This document shows positions 22,838 to 32,447 of a stretch of 63,673 nucleotides of DNA, piece after piece. Within the stretch, counting starts at the first letter, position 1, and each line of letters starts with the position of its first letter. The notes under the pieces are model-generated. The model was not told where the DNA came from, ran no database searches, and saw only the letters and a list, made by a program, of their open reading frames with translations. The stretch is from Lachnospiraceae bacterium (GTDB lineage Bacteria > Bacillota > Clostridia > Lachnospirales > Lachnospiraceae). Made by a program: the position numbers and the translations under genes. The stretch is taken from positions 1 through 63,673 of the forward strand of contig JAGBBP010000039.1 in the NCBI GenBank assembly GCA_017938405.1, given 5' to 3'.

Positions 22838-23178
22838 CGCTTTTGCGCGGCACTTCCGTTTCCGGCGTTTCGCTTGGGAACTTACCCATTTGCGGGAGTG
22901 TAAAAAGGAGTACCTTTGAACTTTACGCAGGATATTAGACTTTCTTATTACTCCGCTCGTCTGTCAACAGCACTCAGACACGGAAGTCTGAGTGAGCCCG
23001 CCACGCGACAAGGAGGTCGCGTCAGGGCGGCTGTGTCACATTTTATAAAACATCCCCGGAGTAATTAGAAAGACTTATATCCGCAGTACGAGAAAAGGTA
23101 CTCCTTTTTACACTCCCACAAATGATAGCATCCCCCAAACGAAACGCCAAACATAACGAAAGGCCCCGCGCAAAAGCG
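22838..23178. repeat. Giant hairpin element A, copy 1
   Basis: An inverted structure of 341 bases. Arms pair in blocks: 22838-22850 with 23166-23178 (13 of 13), GGCGTTTCG near 22865 with CGAAACGCC near 23140, and 22888-22914 with 23097-23123 (26 of 27). The inner core (about 22912-23098) is shared with copy 2 at 60 kb. It starts ACCTTTGAACTTTACGCAGG, has the long stem ATTACTCCG / CGGAGTAAT and two inner hairpins, CACTCAGAC/GTCTGAGTG and a GCCCGCC/GGGCGGC-based stem. It sits directly 3' of infA, whose terminator forms its right end. No protein is encoded. Confidence 0.85.
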
Positions 23179-23185
23179 CAGGGCC
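23162..23185 (-). terminator. Rho-independent terminator of the S10-spc-infA transcript
   Basis: On the minus strand, a GGCCCTGCGC / GCGCGGGGCC stem with a TTTT loop is followed by TTTCGTT, 8 bases after the infA stop. It overlaps the right arm of element A copy 1. Confidence 0.75.
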
Positions 23186-23192
23186 CAAATTC

Positions 23193-23411
23193 TTACTTAT
23201 CTCTCCAAATGATTCTTCCCTTGGTCAAATCGTACGGGGAAAGCTCTAAGGTAACCTTATCACCCGGTACAATCTTAATGAAGTTCATACGGAGCTTACC
23301 GCTGATGTGTGCAAGCACGCGGTGTCCGTTTTCAAGCTCTACCTGGAACATAGCGTTCGGCAGCTTTTCTACAACAGTTCCTTCAATTTCAACAACATCT
23401 GTCTTCGACAT
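23193..23411 (-). CDS. infA: Translation initiation factor IF-1
   Basis: Cytoplasmic OB-fold protein that binds the ribosomal A site during initiation. It has 72 residues starting [20 protein letters not shown], with the fold motif [18 protein letters not shown] and the end KGRIIWRDK. It is the last gene of the S10-spc-secY-adk-map-infA run and is followed by a terminator and a giant hairpin instead of rpmJ. The gene itself is normal. Confidence 0.98.
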   Translation of the reverse strand: MSKTDVVEIEGTVVEKLPNAMFQVELENGHRVLAHISGKLRMNFIKIVPGDKVTLELSPYDLTKGRIIWRDK

Positions 23412-23426
23412 AAGTCCTCCTTAAAT

Positions 23427-24185
23427 CTAATCACGTTCTATGGTAAGCAACTCCGGCTCACCGTCTGTTATCAGTATCGTATTTTCATAATGTGCCGACG
23501 GAGAACCGTCTGCAGTCACTACCGTCCAACCGTCATCCAACCAGTTTACGTCGTAATGTCCCATGTTTACCATCGGTTCGATGGCAAGGGTCATTCCCGG
23601 CTCTAAACGGATGCCCTTACGCTTGGTACGGAAATTCGGTACCTGCGGGTCCTCATGAAGTTCACGTCCGACCCCGTGTCCAACCAGCTCTCTTACCAAA
23701 GAATAGCCAAAAGATTCTGCATAGTCCTGAATCGCACCGGAGATATCTCCGATCCGGTATCCCGGCTTTGCATATTTGATTCCTTCAAAGAAGGATTGCT
23801 TGGTTACATCCATAAGACGCTTCCACTCATCGCTCACCTCTCCGACTGCTACGGTACGCGCCGCATCGGAATGATAGCCTTTGTAGATCACGCCCGCATC
23901 CAGACTTACCAAGTCTCCATCCTTTAAAATACGGTTCTTATTCGGGATACCGTGTACTACCTCGTCATTGACGGAAACGCACACAGACGCCGGATAGCCC
24001 TGATAATTCAAAAAGGACGGAATACATCCGAAATCACGAATGACTTCATAACAACGCTTGTCGATATCCAAGGTACTGATGCCCGGCTTTATCATTTTTG
24101 CAAGCTCGGTATGCACGATGGAAAGAATTCTTCCCGATTCGCGCATTAATTCTATTTCCCGCTCTGATTTAATTGATACTGCCAT
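23427..24185 (-). CDS. map: Methionine aminopeptidase, type I
   Basis: Removes the N-terminal methionine from nascent proteins using two metal ions. It has 252 residues. The ligands are visible: LDAGVIYKGYHSDAART (two aspartates, about residues 96-107), GHGVGRELHEDP (histidine, about 170), LAIEPMVN (glutamate, about 203) and SAHYENTILI (glutamate, about 234). There is no N-terminal zinc-finger extension. It lies in the standard adk-map-infA order with gaps of 14-15 bases. Confidence 0.98.
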   Translation of the reverse strand: MAVSIKSEREIELMRESGRILSIVHTELAKMIKPGISTLDIDKRCYEVIRDFGCIPSFLNYQGYPASVCVSVNDEVVHGIPNKNRILKDGDLVSLDAGVIYKGYHSDAARTVAVGEVSDEWKRLMDVTKQSFFEGIKYAKPGYRIGDISGAIQDYAESFGYSLVRELVGHGVGRELHEDPQVPNFRTKRKGIRLEPGMTLAIEPMVNMGHYDVNWLDDGWTVVTADGSPSAHYENTILITDGEPELLTIERD

Positions 24186-24199
24186 AATCTGCTCTTCCT

Positions 24200-24841
24200 T
24201 TACTGCAAAATTGCAAGGATATCATCAAACACTTTGTTCATGTCCTGGGTACCGTCTACTTCGCGAAGCACGCCTTCGTTCTTGTAGTAGTCGATGAGCG
24301 GCTGGGTCTGCTCGTGGTATACGGAAAGACGCTTTAATACGGTCTCCGGCTTGTCATCGTCACGAAGCACAAGCTCTTCGCCACAGGTATCACAAATATT
24401 TTCCTTTGCCGGTGCATTGTACTTGATGTGATAGGTGGCACCACAGGTCAGACATGCGCGTCTGCCGGACATACGATTTACGATGGACTCGTCCGGTACT
24501 TCCACATTGATTGCAAAATCAATCTTCTCTCCCTTATCCGCAAGAGCCTTAGTCAGAGCCTCTGCCTGCGGATTGGTTCTCGGGAAGCCATCCAACACAT
24601 AACCGTTTGCACAGTCCGCATTGGCGAAGCGGTCCATAATCAACTCTAAGGTTAAGGAATCCGGTACCAACATACCCTGATCCATATATTCCTTTGCTTT
24701 CTTGCCAAGTTCCGTATTCTCTTTGATATTCGCACGGAAGATATCACCCGTAGAAATATGCGGAATGGAAAACTTTGCTGCAATCTGCTTTGCCTGAGTA
24801 CCTTTACCGGCACCCGGAGCACCCAACATAATAATCTTCAT
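24200..24841 (-). CDS. adk: Adenylate kinase
   Basis: Interconverts ATP plus AMP and two ADP. It has 213 residues with P-loop [10 protein letters not shown] (residues 7-16), AMP site [17 protein letters not shown] near 84-89, and a zinc-type lid with the pairs CLTC and CDTC near residues 130-153, typical of Gram-positive bacteria. The ATG at 24839-24841 gives [10 protein letters not shown] after a GGAGG site; an upstream extension is not conserved. It lies between secY and map. Confidence 0.98.
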   Translation of the reverse strand: MKIIMLGAPGAGKGTQAKQIAAKFSIPHISTGDIFRANIKENTELGKKAKEYMDQGMLVPDSLTLELIMDRFANADCANGYVLDGFPRTNPQAEALTKALADKGEKIDFAINVEVPDESIVNRMSGRRACLTCGATYHIKYNAPAKENICDTCGEELVLRDDDKPETVLKRLSVYHEQTQPLIDYYKNEGVLREVDGTQDMNKVFDDILAILQ

Positions 24842-24901
24842 GCCATACCTCCTAATATCCAACATAGGGTGGAACAAAAAAGTCCCACCCTATCCAGTGT
24901 T

Positions 24902-26230
24902 TTAGTCATTTAAGAATCCCTTGTACTGGCGAACCAATAACTGAGAATCTACCTGCTTAACGGTTTCAAGAATAACACCTGCAATAATGATGATAGATGT
25001 TCCACCGAAACTTACCTGTGCATTAAATGCGCCGGAGAATACCATCGGAATCAAGCTGATGATTGTAAGCATTACCGCACCGATAAATACGATGTAATTT
25101 AATACCTTCGACAAATACTCGGTAGTCGGTCTGCCCGGACGGATACCCGGAATGAAACCACCCTGCTTCTTCATGTTGTTTGCAACTTCCATCGGATTAA
25201 AGGTAATGGAAGTATAGAAGTAAGCAAAGATTACGAGCAATGCAACATAAATCAGTGCACCGAGAGTATACTTAAACTCGCCCCAACTGGAGAAGTTAAA
25301 CCACTTATCGGAGCTGAGCAAATATGCCACCTTTGCCCCAAAGGTCGTTCTGTCTGCCTGAATGCCTACGAAAGATAAGATAATAACCGGAGTATTCATT
25401 AAGGAACTTGCGAAAATTACCGGAATAACACCTGCGGTGTTTACCTTTAACGGAATGAAGGAACCCTGTCCGCCAACCATCTTTCTTCCCTGTACCTTTT
25501 TTGCATACTGTACCGGAATCTTTCTCTGTGCATCCTGTAACAGGATAACCAATACTACTAAAACAATCGCAACTGCTGCAATACCGACTACACCAAGCAC
25601 CTTGTTTACAACTGCCGGCGGATTAAGAACGAACATCTTAATCAAGTTGGAGAAGTCATTCGGTAAAGTTGCTACAATGTTAACTAAGAGAATCATGGAA
25701 ATACCGTTGCCGACACCCTTCTCGGTAATACGCTCACCTAACCACATTAAGAATGCACTACCTGCAGTAAAGGAAGCGGTGATTACTGCAGCATTCCAGA
25801 AAGTTAAACCACCTTCCAGAATACCGGAGTTACCGAAACCGATGATAAGCGCAATAGATTCAACTACTGCAAGACCAATGGTAACGTAACGGGAAATCTC
25901 TGCGATTTTCTTTCTTCCTGTCTCTCCATCCTTCTGTAATTCCTCTAACTTCGGGAATACAATTGTTAAAAGCTGGATGATAATAGAAGAAGTAATATAC
26001 GGGCCAATATTCAGTGCAAAAATGGACATCTGGGAAAAGGATCCACCGGTTAAAGTATCTAAGAATCCAAGTCCTTCCTTCTGGGAAAGCCATAACTGAA
26101 AATACTCACGGTCAATACCCGGAACCGGAAAAGCACATCCGATTCTGACAATAAGCAAGCACAGTAATGTAAACAGAAGTTTGCTTCGAATTTCTTTTAC
26201 CTTGAATGCATTCTTGACTGTATCAAACAT
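24902..26230 (-). CDS. secY: Preprotein translocase channel subunit SecY
   Basis: Central channel of the Sec translocon in the cytoplasmic membrane, partner of SecE, SecG and SecA. It has 442 residues and about ten membrane helices. Conserved spots are GIMPYI-like INIGPYITSSIIIQL near residues 74-88, GERITEKGVGNGISM near 165-179, and the C-terminal loop MKKQGGFIPGIRPGRPT near 355-371. It overlaps the rplO stop by one base, the usual spc-operon arrangement. Confidence 0.98.
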   Translation of the reverse strand: MFDTVKNAFKVKEIRSKLLFTLLCLLIVRIGCAFPVPGIDREYFQLWLSQKEGLGFLDTLTGGSFSQMSIFALNIGPYITSSIIIQLLTIVFPKLEELQKDGETGRKKIAEISRYVTIGLAVVESIALIIGFGNSGILEGGLTFWNAAVITASFTAGSAFLMWLGERITEKGVGNGISMILLVNIVATLPNDFSNLIKMFVLNPPAVVNKVLGVVGIAAVAIVLVVLVILLQDAQRKIPVQYAKKVQGRKMVGGQGSFIPLKVNTAGVIPVIFASSLMNTPVIILSFVGIQADRTTFGAKVAYLLSSDKWFNFSSWGEFKYTLGALIYVALLVIFAYFYTSITFNPMEVANNMKKQGGFIPGIRPGRPTTEYLSKVLNYIVFIGAVMLTIISLIPMVFSGAFNAQVSFGGTSIIIIAGVILETVKQVDSQLLVRQYKGFLND

Positions 26231-26670
26231 TATACCACCTCTGCTTTTCCACCAAGCGCCTGAATTTTCTCAACTGCACTCTCACTGAATGCGTTAACCT
26301 TAACATCAAGCTTCTTGGTAAGTTCACCGTTTCCAAGAATCTTTACGCCGTCCTTCGGATTGCTTACCAAACCGATCTCCATCAAAGACTCAACGGTTAC
26401 CTCTGCTCCATCCTCAAATCTATTTAACATACTAACATTAATCGTAACGATTTCCTGCGTGTTTCTGTTATGGAAACCTCTCTTCGGAAGTCTACGGTAT
26501 AACGGCATCTGGCCACCTTCGAAACCGATTCTCGGTGCTCCGGAACGTGCCTTCTGACCCTTATGACCCTTACCAGCGGTCTTACCGTTTCCCGAACCGT
26601 GGCCACGACCACGTCTGAAATTTGCGCTCTGCTTAGAACCATCTGCAGGTCTTAATTCTGATAAATTCAT
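26230..26670 (-). CDS. rplO: 50S ribosomal protein L15
   Basis: Large-subunit assembly protein. It has 146 residues: N-terminus [15 protein letters not shown], a glycine/basic-rich region [20 protein letters not shown], then [20 protein letters not shown], the L15 signature. It lies between rpmD (23 bases) and secY (1-base overlap). Confidence 0.98.
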   Translation of the reverse strand: MNLSELRPADGSKQSANFRRGRGHGSGNGKTAGKGHKGQKARSGAPRIGFEGGQMPLYRRLPKRGFHNRNTQEIVTINVSMLNRFEDGAEVTVESLMEIGLVSNPKDGVKILGNGELTKKLDVKVNAFSESAVEKIQALGGKAEVV

Positions 26671-26693
26671 CGAGTTACACCTCCTTGCAAAAA

Positions 26694-26876
26694 TTAAATT
26701 TCTTCCACCTTTACTAAATGTCTAACCTGCTGAATCATACCCTTGGTAGCTTCATTGTTAGGCATTTCAACGGACTTTCCGATCTTTCTTAAGCCCATAG
26801 CTTCTACGGTTGCCTTGTTCTTCGGAACGGCACCGATTGTAGACTTAATTAAAGTAATCTTTAATTTATCTGCCAT
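26694..26876 (-). CDS. rpmD: 50S ribosomal protein L30
   Basis: Small large-subunit protein of 60 residues: [20 protein letters not shown], then [19 protein letters not shown]. Bacterial short form without the archaeal/eukaryotic extension. Standard position between rpsE and rplO, with ribosome binding site GGAGG. Confidence 0.97.
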   Translation of the reverse strand: MADKLKITLIKSTIGAVPKNKATVEAMGLRKIGKSVEMPNNEATKGMIQQVRHLVKVEEI

Positions 26877-26908
26877 TTTTAAACACCTCCGTGAAATTTA
26901 GATATGTC

Positions 26909-27412
26909 TTACAGCTGATCTACGGAAATACCGCGGAGTGCAGCTACCTGCTCCGGAGTCTTTAACTGGCTTAATCCGTTGATTGTTGCAAGAACTACGT
27001 TCTGCTTGTTGTTTGAACCAAGGGACTTAGTACGGATGTTCTTAAATCCTGCAAGTTCAAGCACGTTACGTGCCGGACCGCCTGCGATGATACCGGTACC
27101 TTCAGAGCTACGCTTTAACAAAACAGAAGCGCTGCCGAACTTACCAAGGTAATCGTGCGGTACGGAACCGTTTTCATCAAGCGGAAGCTCGATGATGTTC
27201 TTCTTTGCATCCTCTTTTGCCTTCCGGATTGCTTCCGGAACTTCGCTTGCCTTACCAAGACCTGCACCAACGTGACCGTTTCTGTCTCCTACAACAACAA
27301 GTGCTGCGAAACGGAAGTTACGACCACCCTTTACAACCTTGGTAACGCGCTTGAGGCTGACTAATTTATCTTCTAATTCCAAATTGCTGGCATCAACGAT
27401 TGTACGTCTCAT
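26909..27412 (-). CDS. rpsE: 30S ribosomal protein S5
   Basis: Small-subunit protein that takes part in decoding fidelity and mRNA unwinding at the entry tunnel. It has 167 residues. The N-terminal double-stranded-RNA-binding-type domain contains [19 protein letters not shown] and [18 protein letters not shown]. The C-terminal domain has [20 protein letters not shown]. It lies 14 bases after rplR. Confidence 0.98.
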   Translation of the reverse strand: MRRTIVDASNLELEDKLVSLKRVTKVVKGGRNFRFAALVVVGDRNGHVGAGLGKASEVPEAIRKAKEDAKKNIIELPLDENGSVPHDYLGKFGSASVLLKRSSEGTGIIAGGPARNVLELAGFKNIRTKSLGSNNKQNVVLATINGLSQLKTPEQVAALRGISVDQL

Positions 27413-27426
27413 GTTTTCCCTCCTGA

Positions 27427-27795
27427 TTAGAATTCTAAGCCGGCTTCTCTTGCTGCCTCAGCAAGTGCCTTAACCTTGCCCTGATATACGAAACCACCAC
27501 GGTCATAAACAACGGTTGTGATTCCCTTCTCAAGTGCCTTCTTTGCGATAACAGTTCCGAGCTTTGCTGCTGCTGCAACATCATTCGTCTTCTCAAGCTC
27601 AGCCTTTACATCCTTATCCAGGGTGGAAGCTGCTACAAGAGTGTTACCAACGGTATCATCAATAATCTGCGCATACATATGATTATTACTTCTGAATACT
27701 GCCAAACGCGGTCTTTCTGCGGTACCGGAGAAACGATTGCGAATCTTCATATGCTTCTTTACGCGAACTTTAAATCTGGACTCTTTGCTAACCAT
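27427..27795 (-). CDS. rplR: 50S ribosomal protein L18
   Basis: 5S rRNA-binding protein that, with L5, places 5S rRNA in the central protuberance. It has 122 residues with the basic N-terminus [18 protein letters not shown], then [20 protein letters not shown] and the end [15 protein letters not shown]. Standard order between rplF and rpsE. Confidence 0.98.
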   Translation of the reverse strand: MVSKESRFKVRVKKHMKIRNRFSGTAERPRLAVFRSNNHMYAQIIDDTVGNTLVAASTLDKDVKAELEKTNDVAAAAKLGTVIAKKALEKGITTVVYDRGGFVYQGKVKALAEAAREAGLEF

Positions 27796-27813
27796 ATTCT
27801 TTCATTCCTCCTT

Positions 27814-28356
27814 TTACTTCTTACCGGTCTTACCGACTTTACGTCTGATGGTCTCATCCGCATACTTGATACCCTTGCCCTTATACGGCTCCGGTCTTCT
27901 CTTATCTCTGATTTCAGCTGCGTACTGACCAACCTTCTCTTTATCAATACCTTTAACGGTAATCTTGTTCTGGCCGTCGAGAACGGTCTCAACACCTTCC
28001 GGGTCAACCATAACTACCGGATGAGAATATCCGAGGGTTAAGGTAAGTTCCTTACCGGACTTTGCTGCTCTGTAGCCGACACCGTTAACTTCGAGAACCT
28101 TCTCGTAACCAGCGGTAACACCGACTACCATGTTGTTGATAAGCGTTCTGGTCAAACCGTGAAGAGACTTCATTCTCTTTAAGTCATTCGGTCTGTTTAC
28201 AACGATTTCAGAACCCTCTACCTTGATTTCCATTTCCGGGGCTAACACTCTCTCAAGCGTACCCTTCGGTCCCTTAACGGTAACCTTATTATTTTCTGCC
28301 ACATCGACAGTTACACCTGCCGGAATGGCGATTGGCATTTTACCTATACGTGACAT
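27814..28356 (-). CDS. rplF: 50S ribosomal protein L6
   Basis: Large-subunit protein near the factor-binding site. It has 180 residues starting [20 protein letters not shown], and the C-terminal signature [14 protein letters not shown] with [10 protein letters not shown]. The ATG at 28354-28356 follows AGGAGGTACGGGC; an in-frame extension upstream is not conserved. The gap to rpsH is 152 bases, larger than its neighbours, and contains two small hairpins (GAAAGCG/CGCTTTC and GACCT/AGGTC) without T-runs. Confidence 0.98.
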   Translation of the reverse strand: MSRIGKMPIAIPAGVTVDVAENNKVTVKGPKGTLERVLAPEMEIKVEGSEIVVNRPNDLKRMKSLHGLTRTLINNMVVGVTAGYEKVLEVNGVGYRAAKSGKELTLTLGYSHPVVMVDPEGVETVLDGQNKITVKGIDKEKVGQYAAEIRDKRRPEPYKGKGIKYADETIRRKVGKTGKK

Positions 28357-28508
28357 GCCCGTACCTCCTAAAATTATGAACATGGAAAGCGGTGAAACTC
28401 ACACGCTTTCTGACCTTTTTCAGGTCTCCTAAGAAAAGAGTATCCGCATCACCTCATGCTCTTAAGAACATTTGCTCTGACAGACTTCCTTTCCATGCAT
28501 CTGATTTA

Positions 28509-28910
28509 TTACCAAATGAAAGCTAAAACTTCGCCGCCAACATTAGCCTTTCTTGCTTCCTTATCGGTAAGCACGCCCTTGTTGGTGGATACGATAGCAA
28601 TACCAAGACCGCCAAGTACCTTCGGAAGCTCCTCCGCATTTGCGTATACACGCAGACCCGGCTTGGAAATTCTCTTGAGACCGGAGATAACCTTTTCGTT
28701 CTTATCCTTGCCATACTTTAACGTAATGTGGATGGTCTTGAAAGAACCGACTTCTTCCACATCATAAGCCTTAATATAACCTTCCTTTAACAGGATTTCT
28801 GCGATTGCAATCTTCATCTTAGATGCAGGTACATCTACAACATCATGTTTCGCAGTATTTGCATTACGAATTCTTGTAAGCATATCTGCAATCGGATCGC
28901 TCATTGTCAT
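28509..28910 (-). CDS. rpsH: 30S ribosomal protein S8
   Basis: Primary 16S rRNA-binding protein; in E. coli it also represses the spc operon. It has 133 residues starting [20 protein letters not shown], with [19 protein letters not shown] and the end signature [19 protein letters not shown] plus VLAFIW. Normal length; follows rpsN by 32 bases. Confidence 0.98.
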   Translation of the reverse strand: MTMSDPIADMLTRIRNANTAKHDVVDVPASKMKIAIAEILLKEGYIKAYDVEEVGSFKTIHITLKYGKDKNEKVISGLKRISKPGLRVYANAEELPKVLGGLGIAIVSTNKGVLTDKEARKANVGGEVLAFIW

Positions 28911-28942
28911 TTGGATTTCCTCCTTCTAAAAATATTTCGGAC

Positions 28943-29128
28943 TTACCAAGATGCCTTCTTAACACCCGGTATCTGACCCTTATAAGCTAATTCACGGAAG
29001 CAGATTCTGCAGATTCCGTATTTTCTCAAATAAGCATGCGGACGACCGCAAATTCTACAACGGTTGTACTCCTGAGTGGAGAACTTCGCCGGACGCTGCT
29101 GCTTTAACTTCATAGAAGTCTTTGCCAT
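28943..29128 (-). CDS. rpsN: 30S ribosomal protein S14, zinc-binding type Z
   Basis: Small-subunit head protein of 61 residues, the short zinc-dependent form. It has two cysteine pairs, CRICGRPH (about residues 24-31) and CRICFREL (about 40-47), and ends [12 protein letters not shown]. Low-zinc conditions in Firmicutes favour a cysteine-free long paralogue, which is not seen here. Confidence 0.98.
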   Translation of the reverse strand: MAKTSMKLKQQRPAKFSTQEYNRCRICGRPHAYLRKYGICRICFRELAYKGQIPGVKKASW

Positions 29129-29143
29129 GGGATTTCCTCCTTA

Positions 29144-29683
29144 TTATTTGCTAAACGGCATACCAAATTGGGTTAACAGTTCTCTTGCTTCCTCGTCGGT
29201 GTTAGCGGTAGTTACGAAAATAACGTCCATACCTCTTACCTTATCAACCTTATCGTACTCGATTTCCGGGAAGATCAACTGCTCCTTAATACCAAGAGCG
29301 TAGTTACCTCTGCCATCGAATGCGTTCGGGTTAACACCACGGAAGTCACGTACACGCGGAAGTGCGAGGCTGATTAAACGATCAGCGAACTCGTACATCT
29401 TGTCACCACGTAAGGTTACCTTACAACCGATTGCAAGACCTTCTCTGATCTTGAAGTTAGCCACAGACTTCTTTGCCTTGGTAACAACCGGCTTCTGACC
29501 TGCGATGATTTCCATATCTCTAACTGCGGACTCTAAAGCCTTTGCGTTATCCTTAGCTTCACCAACGCCCATGTTGATAACGATCTTGTCTAACTTCGGA
29601 ACCTGCATTACGTTTTTATAACCGAACTTCTTCTGCATTGCTGCAACGATTTCGTTATTATACTTTTCCTTTAATCTAGTCAA
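29144..29683 (-). CDS. rplE: 50S ribosomal protein L5
   Basis: 5S rRNA-binding protein that contacts the P-site tRNA. It has 179 residues: [20 protein letters not shown], then [16 protein letters not shown] and the end signature [20 protein letters not shown]. The start codon is TTG, placed 9 bases after GGAGG; no ATG fits the conserved N-terminus. Standard order between rplX and rpsN. Confidence 0.97.
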   Translation of the reverse strand: MTRLKEKYNNEIVAAMQKKFGYKNVMQVPKLDKIVINMGVGEAKDNAKALESAVRDMEIIAGQKPVVTKAKKSVANFKIREGLAIGCKVTLRGDKMYEFADRLISLALPRVRDFRGVNPNAFDGRGNYALGIKEQLIFPEIEYDKVDKVRGMDVIFVTTANTDEEARELLTQFGMPFSK

Positions 29684-29707
29684 CTTTGTGAACCTCCTCT
29701 CTCAGAA

Positions 29708-30025
29708 TTACTCGATAACCTCACCGGTGGACTTAGCAACACGAACCTTCTTCGGGCCCTTCTTGCCTTCTACGGTGGTGAAACCGATTCTAGTGGTCTT
29801 ACCCTTGTGAACGTACATAACGTTGGAAGCGTCCATAGCAGCTTCCTTGGTTACGATGCCGCCCTGCGGGTTTGCCTGAGATGCCTTCGTGTGCTTCGTC
29901 ACAGTGTTGACACCTTCAACAACTACCTTACCATCGGCAACGGAAAGAACCTTTCCTTCCTTGCCCTTATCCTTACCGGCGATTACTCTGACGGTATCGC
30001 CCTTCTTAATTTTTAACATTGCCAT
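29708..30025 (-). CDS. rplX: 50S ribosomal protein L24
   Basis: Assembly-initiator protein of the large subunit with a KOW motif. It has 105 residues: MAMLKIKKGDTVRVIAGKDK, then GKEGKVL, and ends VRVAKSTGEVIE. The ATG at 30023-30025 follows AGGAGG by 9 bases; longer frames overlap rplN. Standard spc-operon order. Confidence 0.97.
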   Translation of the reverse strand: MAMLKIKKGDTVRVIAGKDKGKEGKVLSVADGKVVVEGVNTVTKHTKASQANPQGGIVTKEAAMDASNVMYVHKGKTTRIGFTTVEGKKGPKKVRVAKSTGEVIE

Positions 30026-30038
30026 CTCTGAGCACCTC

Positions 30039-30407
30039 CTATAATACTTCCGGAGCCAGGGAAACAATCTTCATGAACTGCTTCTCTCTGAGTTCTCTTG
30101 CTACCGGTCCGAAAATACGGGTTCCTCTCGGGTTCTTGTCTTCCTTAATGATAACTGCTGCGTTCTCATCGAAACGGATGTAAGAACCGTCCTTACGGCG
30201 TGCGCCCTTTACAGAACGAACAACAACCGCCTTAACTACATCGCCCTTCTTTACAACACCGCCCGGCGTTGCATCTTTAACGGAAGCAACGATTACATCA
30301 CCAATGTTCGCATATCTTCTGGTTGAACCGCCCATTACGCGGATGCAAAGTAATTCCTTTGCGCCGGTATTGTCAGCAACCTTAAGTCTGGTTTCCTGCT
30401 GTACCAT
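30039..30407 (-). CDS. rplN: 50S ribosomal protein L14
   Basis: Large-subunit protein at the subunit interface. It has 122 residues: [20 protein letters not shown], then [16 protein letters not shown] and the end [16 protein letters not shown]. The ATG at 30405-30407 follows AAGGAGA by 7 bases. Lies between rpsQ and rplX. Confidence 0.98.
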   Translation of the reverse strand: MVQQETRLKVADNTGAKELLCIRVMGGSTRRYANIGDVIVASVKDATPGGVVKKGDVVKAVVVRSVKGARRKDGSYIRFDENAAVIIKEDKNPRGTRIFGPVARELREKQFMKIVSLAPEVL

Positions 30408-30446
30408 GGTACAATCTCCTTTCAACTATTCCTGCAAAACAAATAC

Positions 30447-30701
30447 TTATTTTGCCTTCTCGATAATCTCAACGAGTCTCCATCTCTTATCCTTGGATAA
30501 CGGTCTCGTCTCCATAACCTTTACTCTGTCACCGATGCGGCACTCGTTGTTCTCGTCATGAGCCTTTAACTTGTAGGTTCTCTTAACGATCTTGTTGTAA
30601 AGCGGGTGCTTTACGTTATCTACTACTGCTACAACGATTGTCTTATCCATCTTGTCGCTTACTACCTTACCGGTACGCGTCTTTCTAAGATTTCTCTCCA
30701 C
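30447..30701 (-). CDS. rpsQ: 30S ribosomal protein S17
   Basis: Primary 16S rRNA-binding OB-fold protein. It has 84 residues: [20 protein letters not shown], then [20 protein letters not shown] and [17 protein letters not shown]. The start codon is GTG, 8 bases after AAGGAG. Lies between rpmC and rplN. Confidence 0.97.
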   Translation of the reverse strand: MERNLRKTRTGKVVSDKMDKTIVVAVVDNVKHPLYNKIVKRTYKLKAHDENNECRIGDRVKVMETRPLSKDKRWRLVEIIEKAK

Positions 30702-30737
30702 TGCGGGTACTCCTTTCCGAAGTTACTATTCCATGAA

Positions 30738-30938
30738 CTAGTTTGCCTTTGCAGAAATCACGGTCTGAATTCTGGCAATGTTCTTTCTTACTTCTTTAAT
30801 TCTGCTTGTGTTGTCCAGCTGGTTGGTTGCATTCTGGAATCTCAAATTGAAGAGTTCCTTCTTTGCGGAAACTAATTCCTCATTCAGCTCAACAACAGAC
30901 TTAGCCATTAAATCCTGCACATACTTACTGGTTTTCAC
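30738..30938 (-). CDS. rpmC: 50S ribosomal protein L29
   Basis: Two-helix protein at the peptide exit tunnel, part of the docking site for SRP and trigger factor. It has 66 residues: (M)[19 protein letters not shown], then [20 protein letters not shown]. The GTG at 30936-30938 is chosen because it lies 9 bases after GGGAGG and gives the family N-terminus; a GTG three codons earlier is part of the Shine-Dalgarno region. It overlaps the rplP stop by 14 bases. Confidence 0.95.
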   Translation of the reverse strand: MKTSKYVQDLMAKSVVELNEELVSAKKELFNLRFQNATNQLDNTSRIKEVRKNIARIQTVISAKAN

Positions 30939-31365
30939 GAGCCGCACCTCCCTCTAAATCTGCGCGAGAAACGATCTTACACTTAACCGGAAGCTTATGG
31001 GTTGCAAGACGAAGAGCTTCTCTTGCTACTTCTTCTGCTACACCGGAAATCTCGAACATTACGCGACCCGGCTTAACTACTGCTACCCAGTACTCAGTGG
31101 AGCCCTTACCGGAACCCATTCGAGTTTCTGCCGGCTTCGCTGTTACCGGCTTATCCGGGAAAATCTTAATCCAAACCTTACCGCCACGCTTAATGTAACG
31201 TGTCATTGCGATACGGGCTGCTTCGATCTGATTGGACTTAATCCAAGCAGGCTCCATTGCTACGATACCAAATTCGCCGTAAGAAATGGTGTTACCTCTC
31301 TGTGCCTTACCGGTCATAGTTCCGCGGAACTGCTTACGACGCTTTACTCTCTTAGGCATTAACAT
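30925..31365 (-). CDS. rplP: 50S ribosomal protein L16
   Basis: Large-subunit protein near the A-site tRNA and peptidyl-transferase centre. It has 146 residues: [20 protein letters not shown], then [38 protein letters not shown] and [15 protein letters not shown]. Its start overlaps the rpsC stop by one base (TAATG). Confidence 0.98.
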   Translation of the reverse strand: MLMPKRVKRRKQFRGTMTGKAQRGNTISYGEFGIVAMEPAWIKSNQIEAARIAMTRYIKRGGKVWIKIFPDKPVTAKPAETRMGSGKGSTEYWVAVVKPGRVMFEISGVAEEVAREALRLATHKLPVKCKIVSRADLEGGAARENQ

Positions 31366-32036
31366 TATTTATCGCTCCCTTCCTTCTTGGTAGCCTTCGT
31401 CGGAAGAACTTCACCGTGATAAATCCAAGTCTTGATACCAACCTTACCGTAGGTGGTATTTGCTTCTGCGAAACCATAGTCAATGTTTGCTCTCAGGGTC
31501 TGAAGCGGAACGGTTCCTTCGGTGTAGAACTCGGAACGTGCGATATCTGCACCGCCGAGACGACCGGAAGCCATGGTCTTAATACCCTTTGCACCAGCCT
31601 TCATGGTTCTGGACATGGTGGACTTCATTGCTCTACGGAAAGAAATACGGTTCTCAAGCTGCTGAGCAATGTTCTCTGCAACGAGCTGTGCATTGATGTC
31701 CGGTCTCTTGATTTCCTTAATCTCGAGATTTACATTCTTTGCCTCTTTGCCGATTTCCTTTGCTACTTCTTCCTTTAACTTCTCGATTTCTGCACCGCCC
31801 TTACCGATAACTACGCCCGGCTTCGCGGTAGAAATGATAACCTTAACCTGATCAGCGCCTCTTCTCTCGATCTCGATCTTTGCGATACCTGCGCTGTATA
31901 ACTTATTCTTCAGAAACTTTCTGATGTTGTAATCTTCAACTAAGTTGTCAGCGAAATCAGCTTCTGCGTACCACTTGGAATCCCATTCCTTGATAACGCC
32001 GACTCTTAAGCCGTGAGGATTAACCTTCTGTCCCAT
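31365..32036 (-). CDS. rpsC: 30S ribosomal protein S3
   Basis: Small-subunit protein at the mRNA entry channel. It has 223 residues: [20 protein letters not shown]. The KH domain motif is [19 protein letters not shown] near residues 73-91. The C-terminal domain has [17 protein letters not shown] and [18 protein letters not shown]. Standard position between rplV and rplP. Confidence 0.98.
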   Translation of the reverse strand: MGQKVNPHGLRVGVIKEWDSKWYAEADFADNLVEDYNIRKFLKNKLYSAGIAKIEIERRGADQVKVIISTAKPGVVIGKGGAEIEKLKEEVAKEIGKEAKNVNLEIKEIKRPDINAQLVAENIAQQLENRISFRRAMKSTMSRTMKAGAKGIKTMASGRLGGADIARSEFYTEGTVPLQTLRANIDYGFAEANTTYGKVGIKTWIYHGEVLPTKATKKEGSDK

Positions 32037-32057
32037 GATTCTTCTCCTTTCTTAGAA

Positions 32058-32447
32058 CTATCTCTCATCAAGCACAACAGTGATATGGCTCATTCTCTTT
32101 AAGATACGATAAGCTCTGCCCTGTGCTCTCGGTCTTACTCTCTTCATAGTCGGTGCGCAGTTTGCGTAACACTCAGCGATGTAGAGCTTGGAAACGTCCA
32201 TACCGTTGTTGTTCTCTGCGTTTGCGATTGCAGACTTGAGTAATTTCTCTATTAAAGTTGAAGCATATCTCGGATTGTAAGCTAAAATACCGAGTGCTGA
32301 CTGTACATCCTTGCCTCTGATTGCATCAAGAACGAAACAAGCCTTCTGTACGGAAACTCTTGCATAAGATAACTTTGCAGACGGTCTTCTGTCTCTCTTC
32401 TGCTCATTTCTCTCTCTCTTAATCTGGGATCTATGTCCTTTTGCCAT
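32058..32447 (-). CDS. rplV: 50S ribosomal protein L22
   Basis: Protein whose loop lines the exit tunnel, where macrolide-resistance changes occur. It has 129 residues, about 15 more than the common short form because of a basic N-terminal extension (MAKGHRSQIKRERNEQKRDR) that is frequent in Lachnospiraceae. The body has LSYARVSVQKACFVLDAIRG and the end PRAQGRAYRILKRMSHITV. Confidence 0.97.
   Translation of the reverse strand: MAKGHRSQIKRERNEQKRDRRPSAKLSYARVSVQKACFVLDAIRGKDVQSALGILAYNPRYASTLIEKLLKSAIANAENNNGMDVSKLYIAECYANCAPTMKRVRPRAQGRAYRILKRMSHITVVLDER

Noticed and set aside
22838..23178. Ordinary terminator pair as explanation of element A1
   Set aside because: Only the right end is a terminator; the remaining 300 bases pair with each other and share a core with a distant copy, which plain terminators do not explain.
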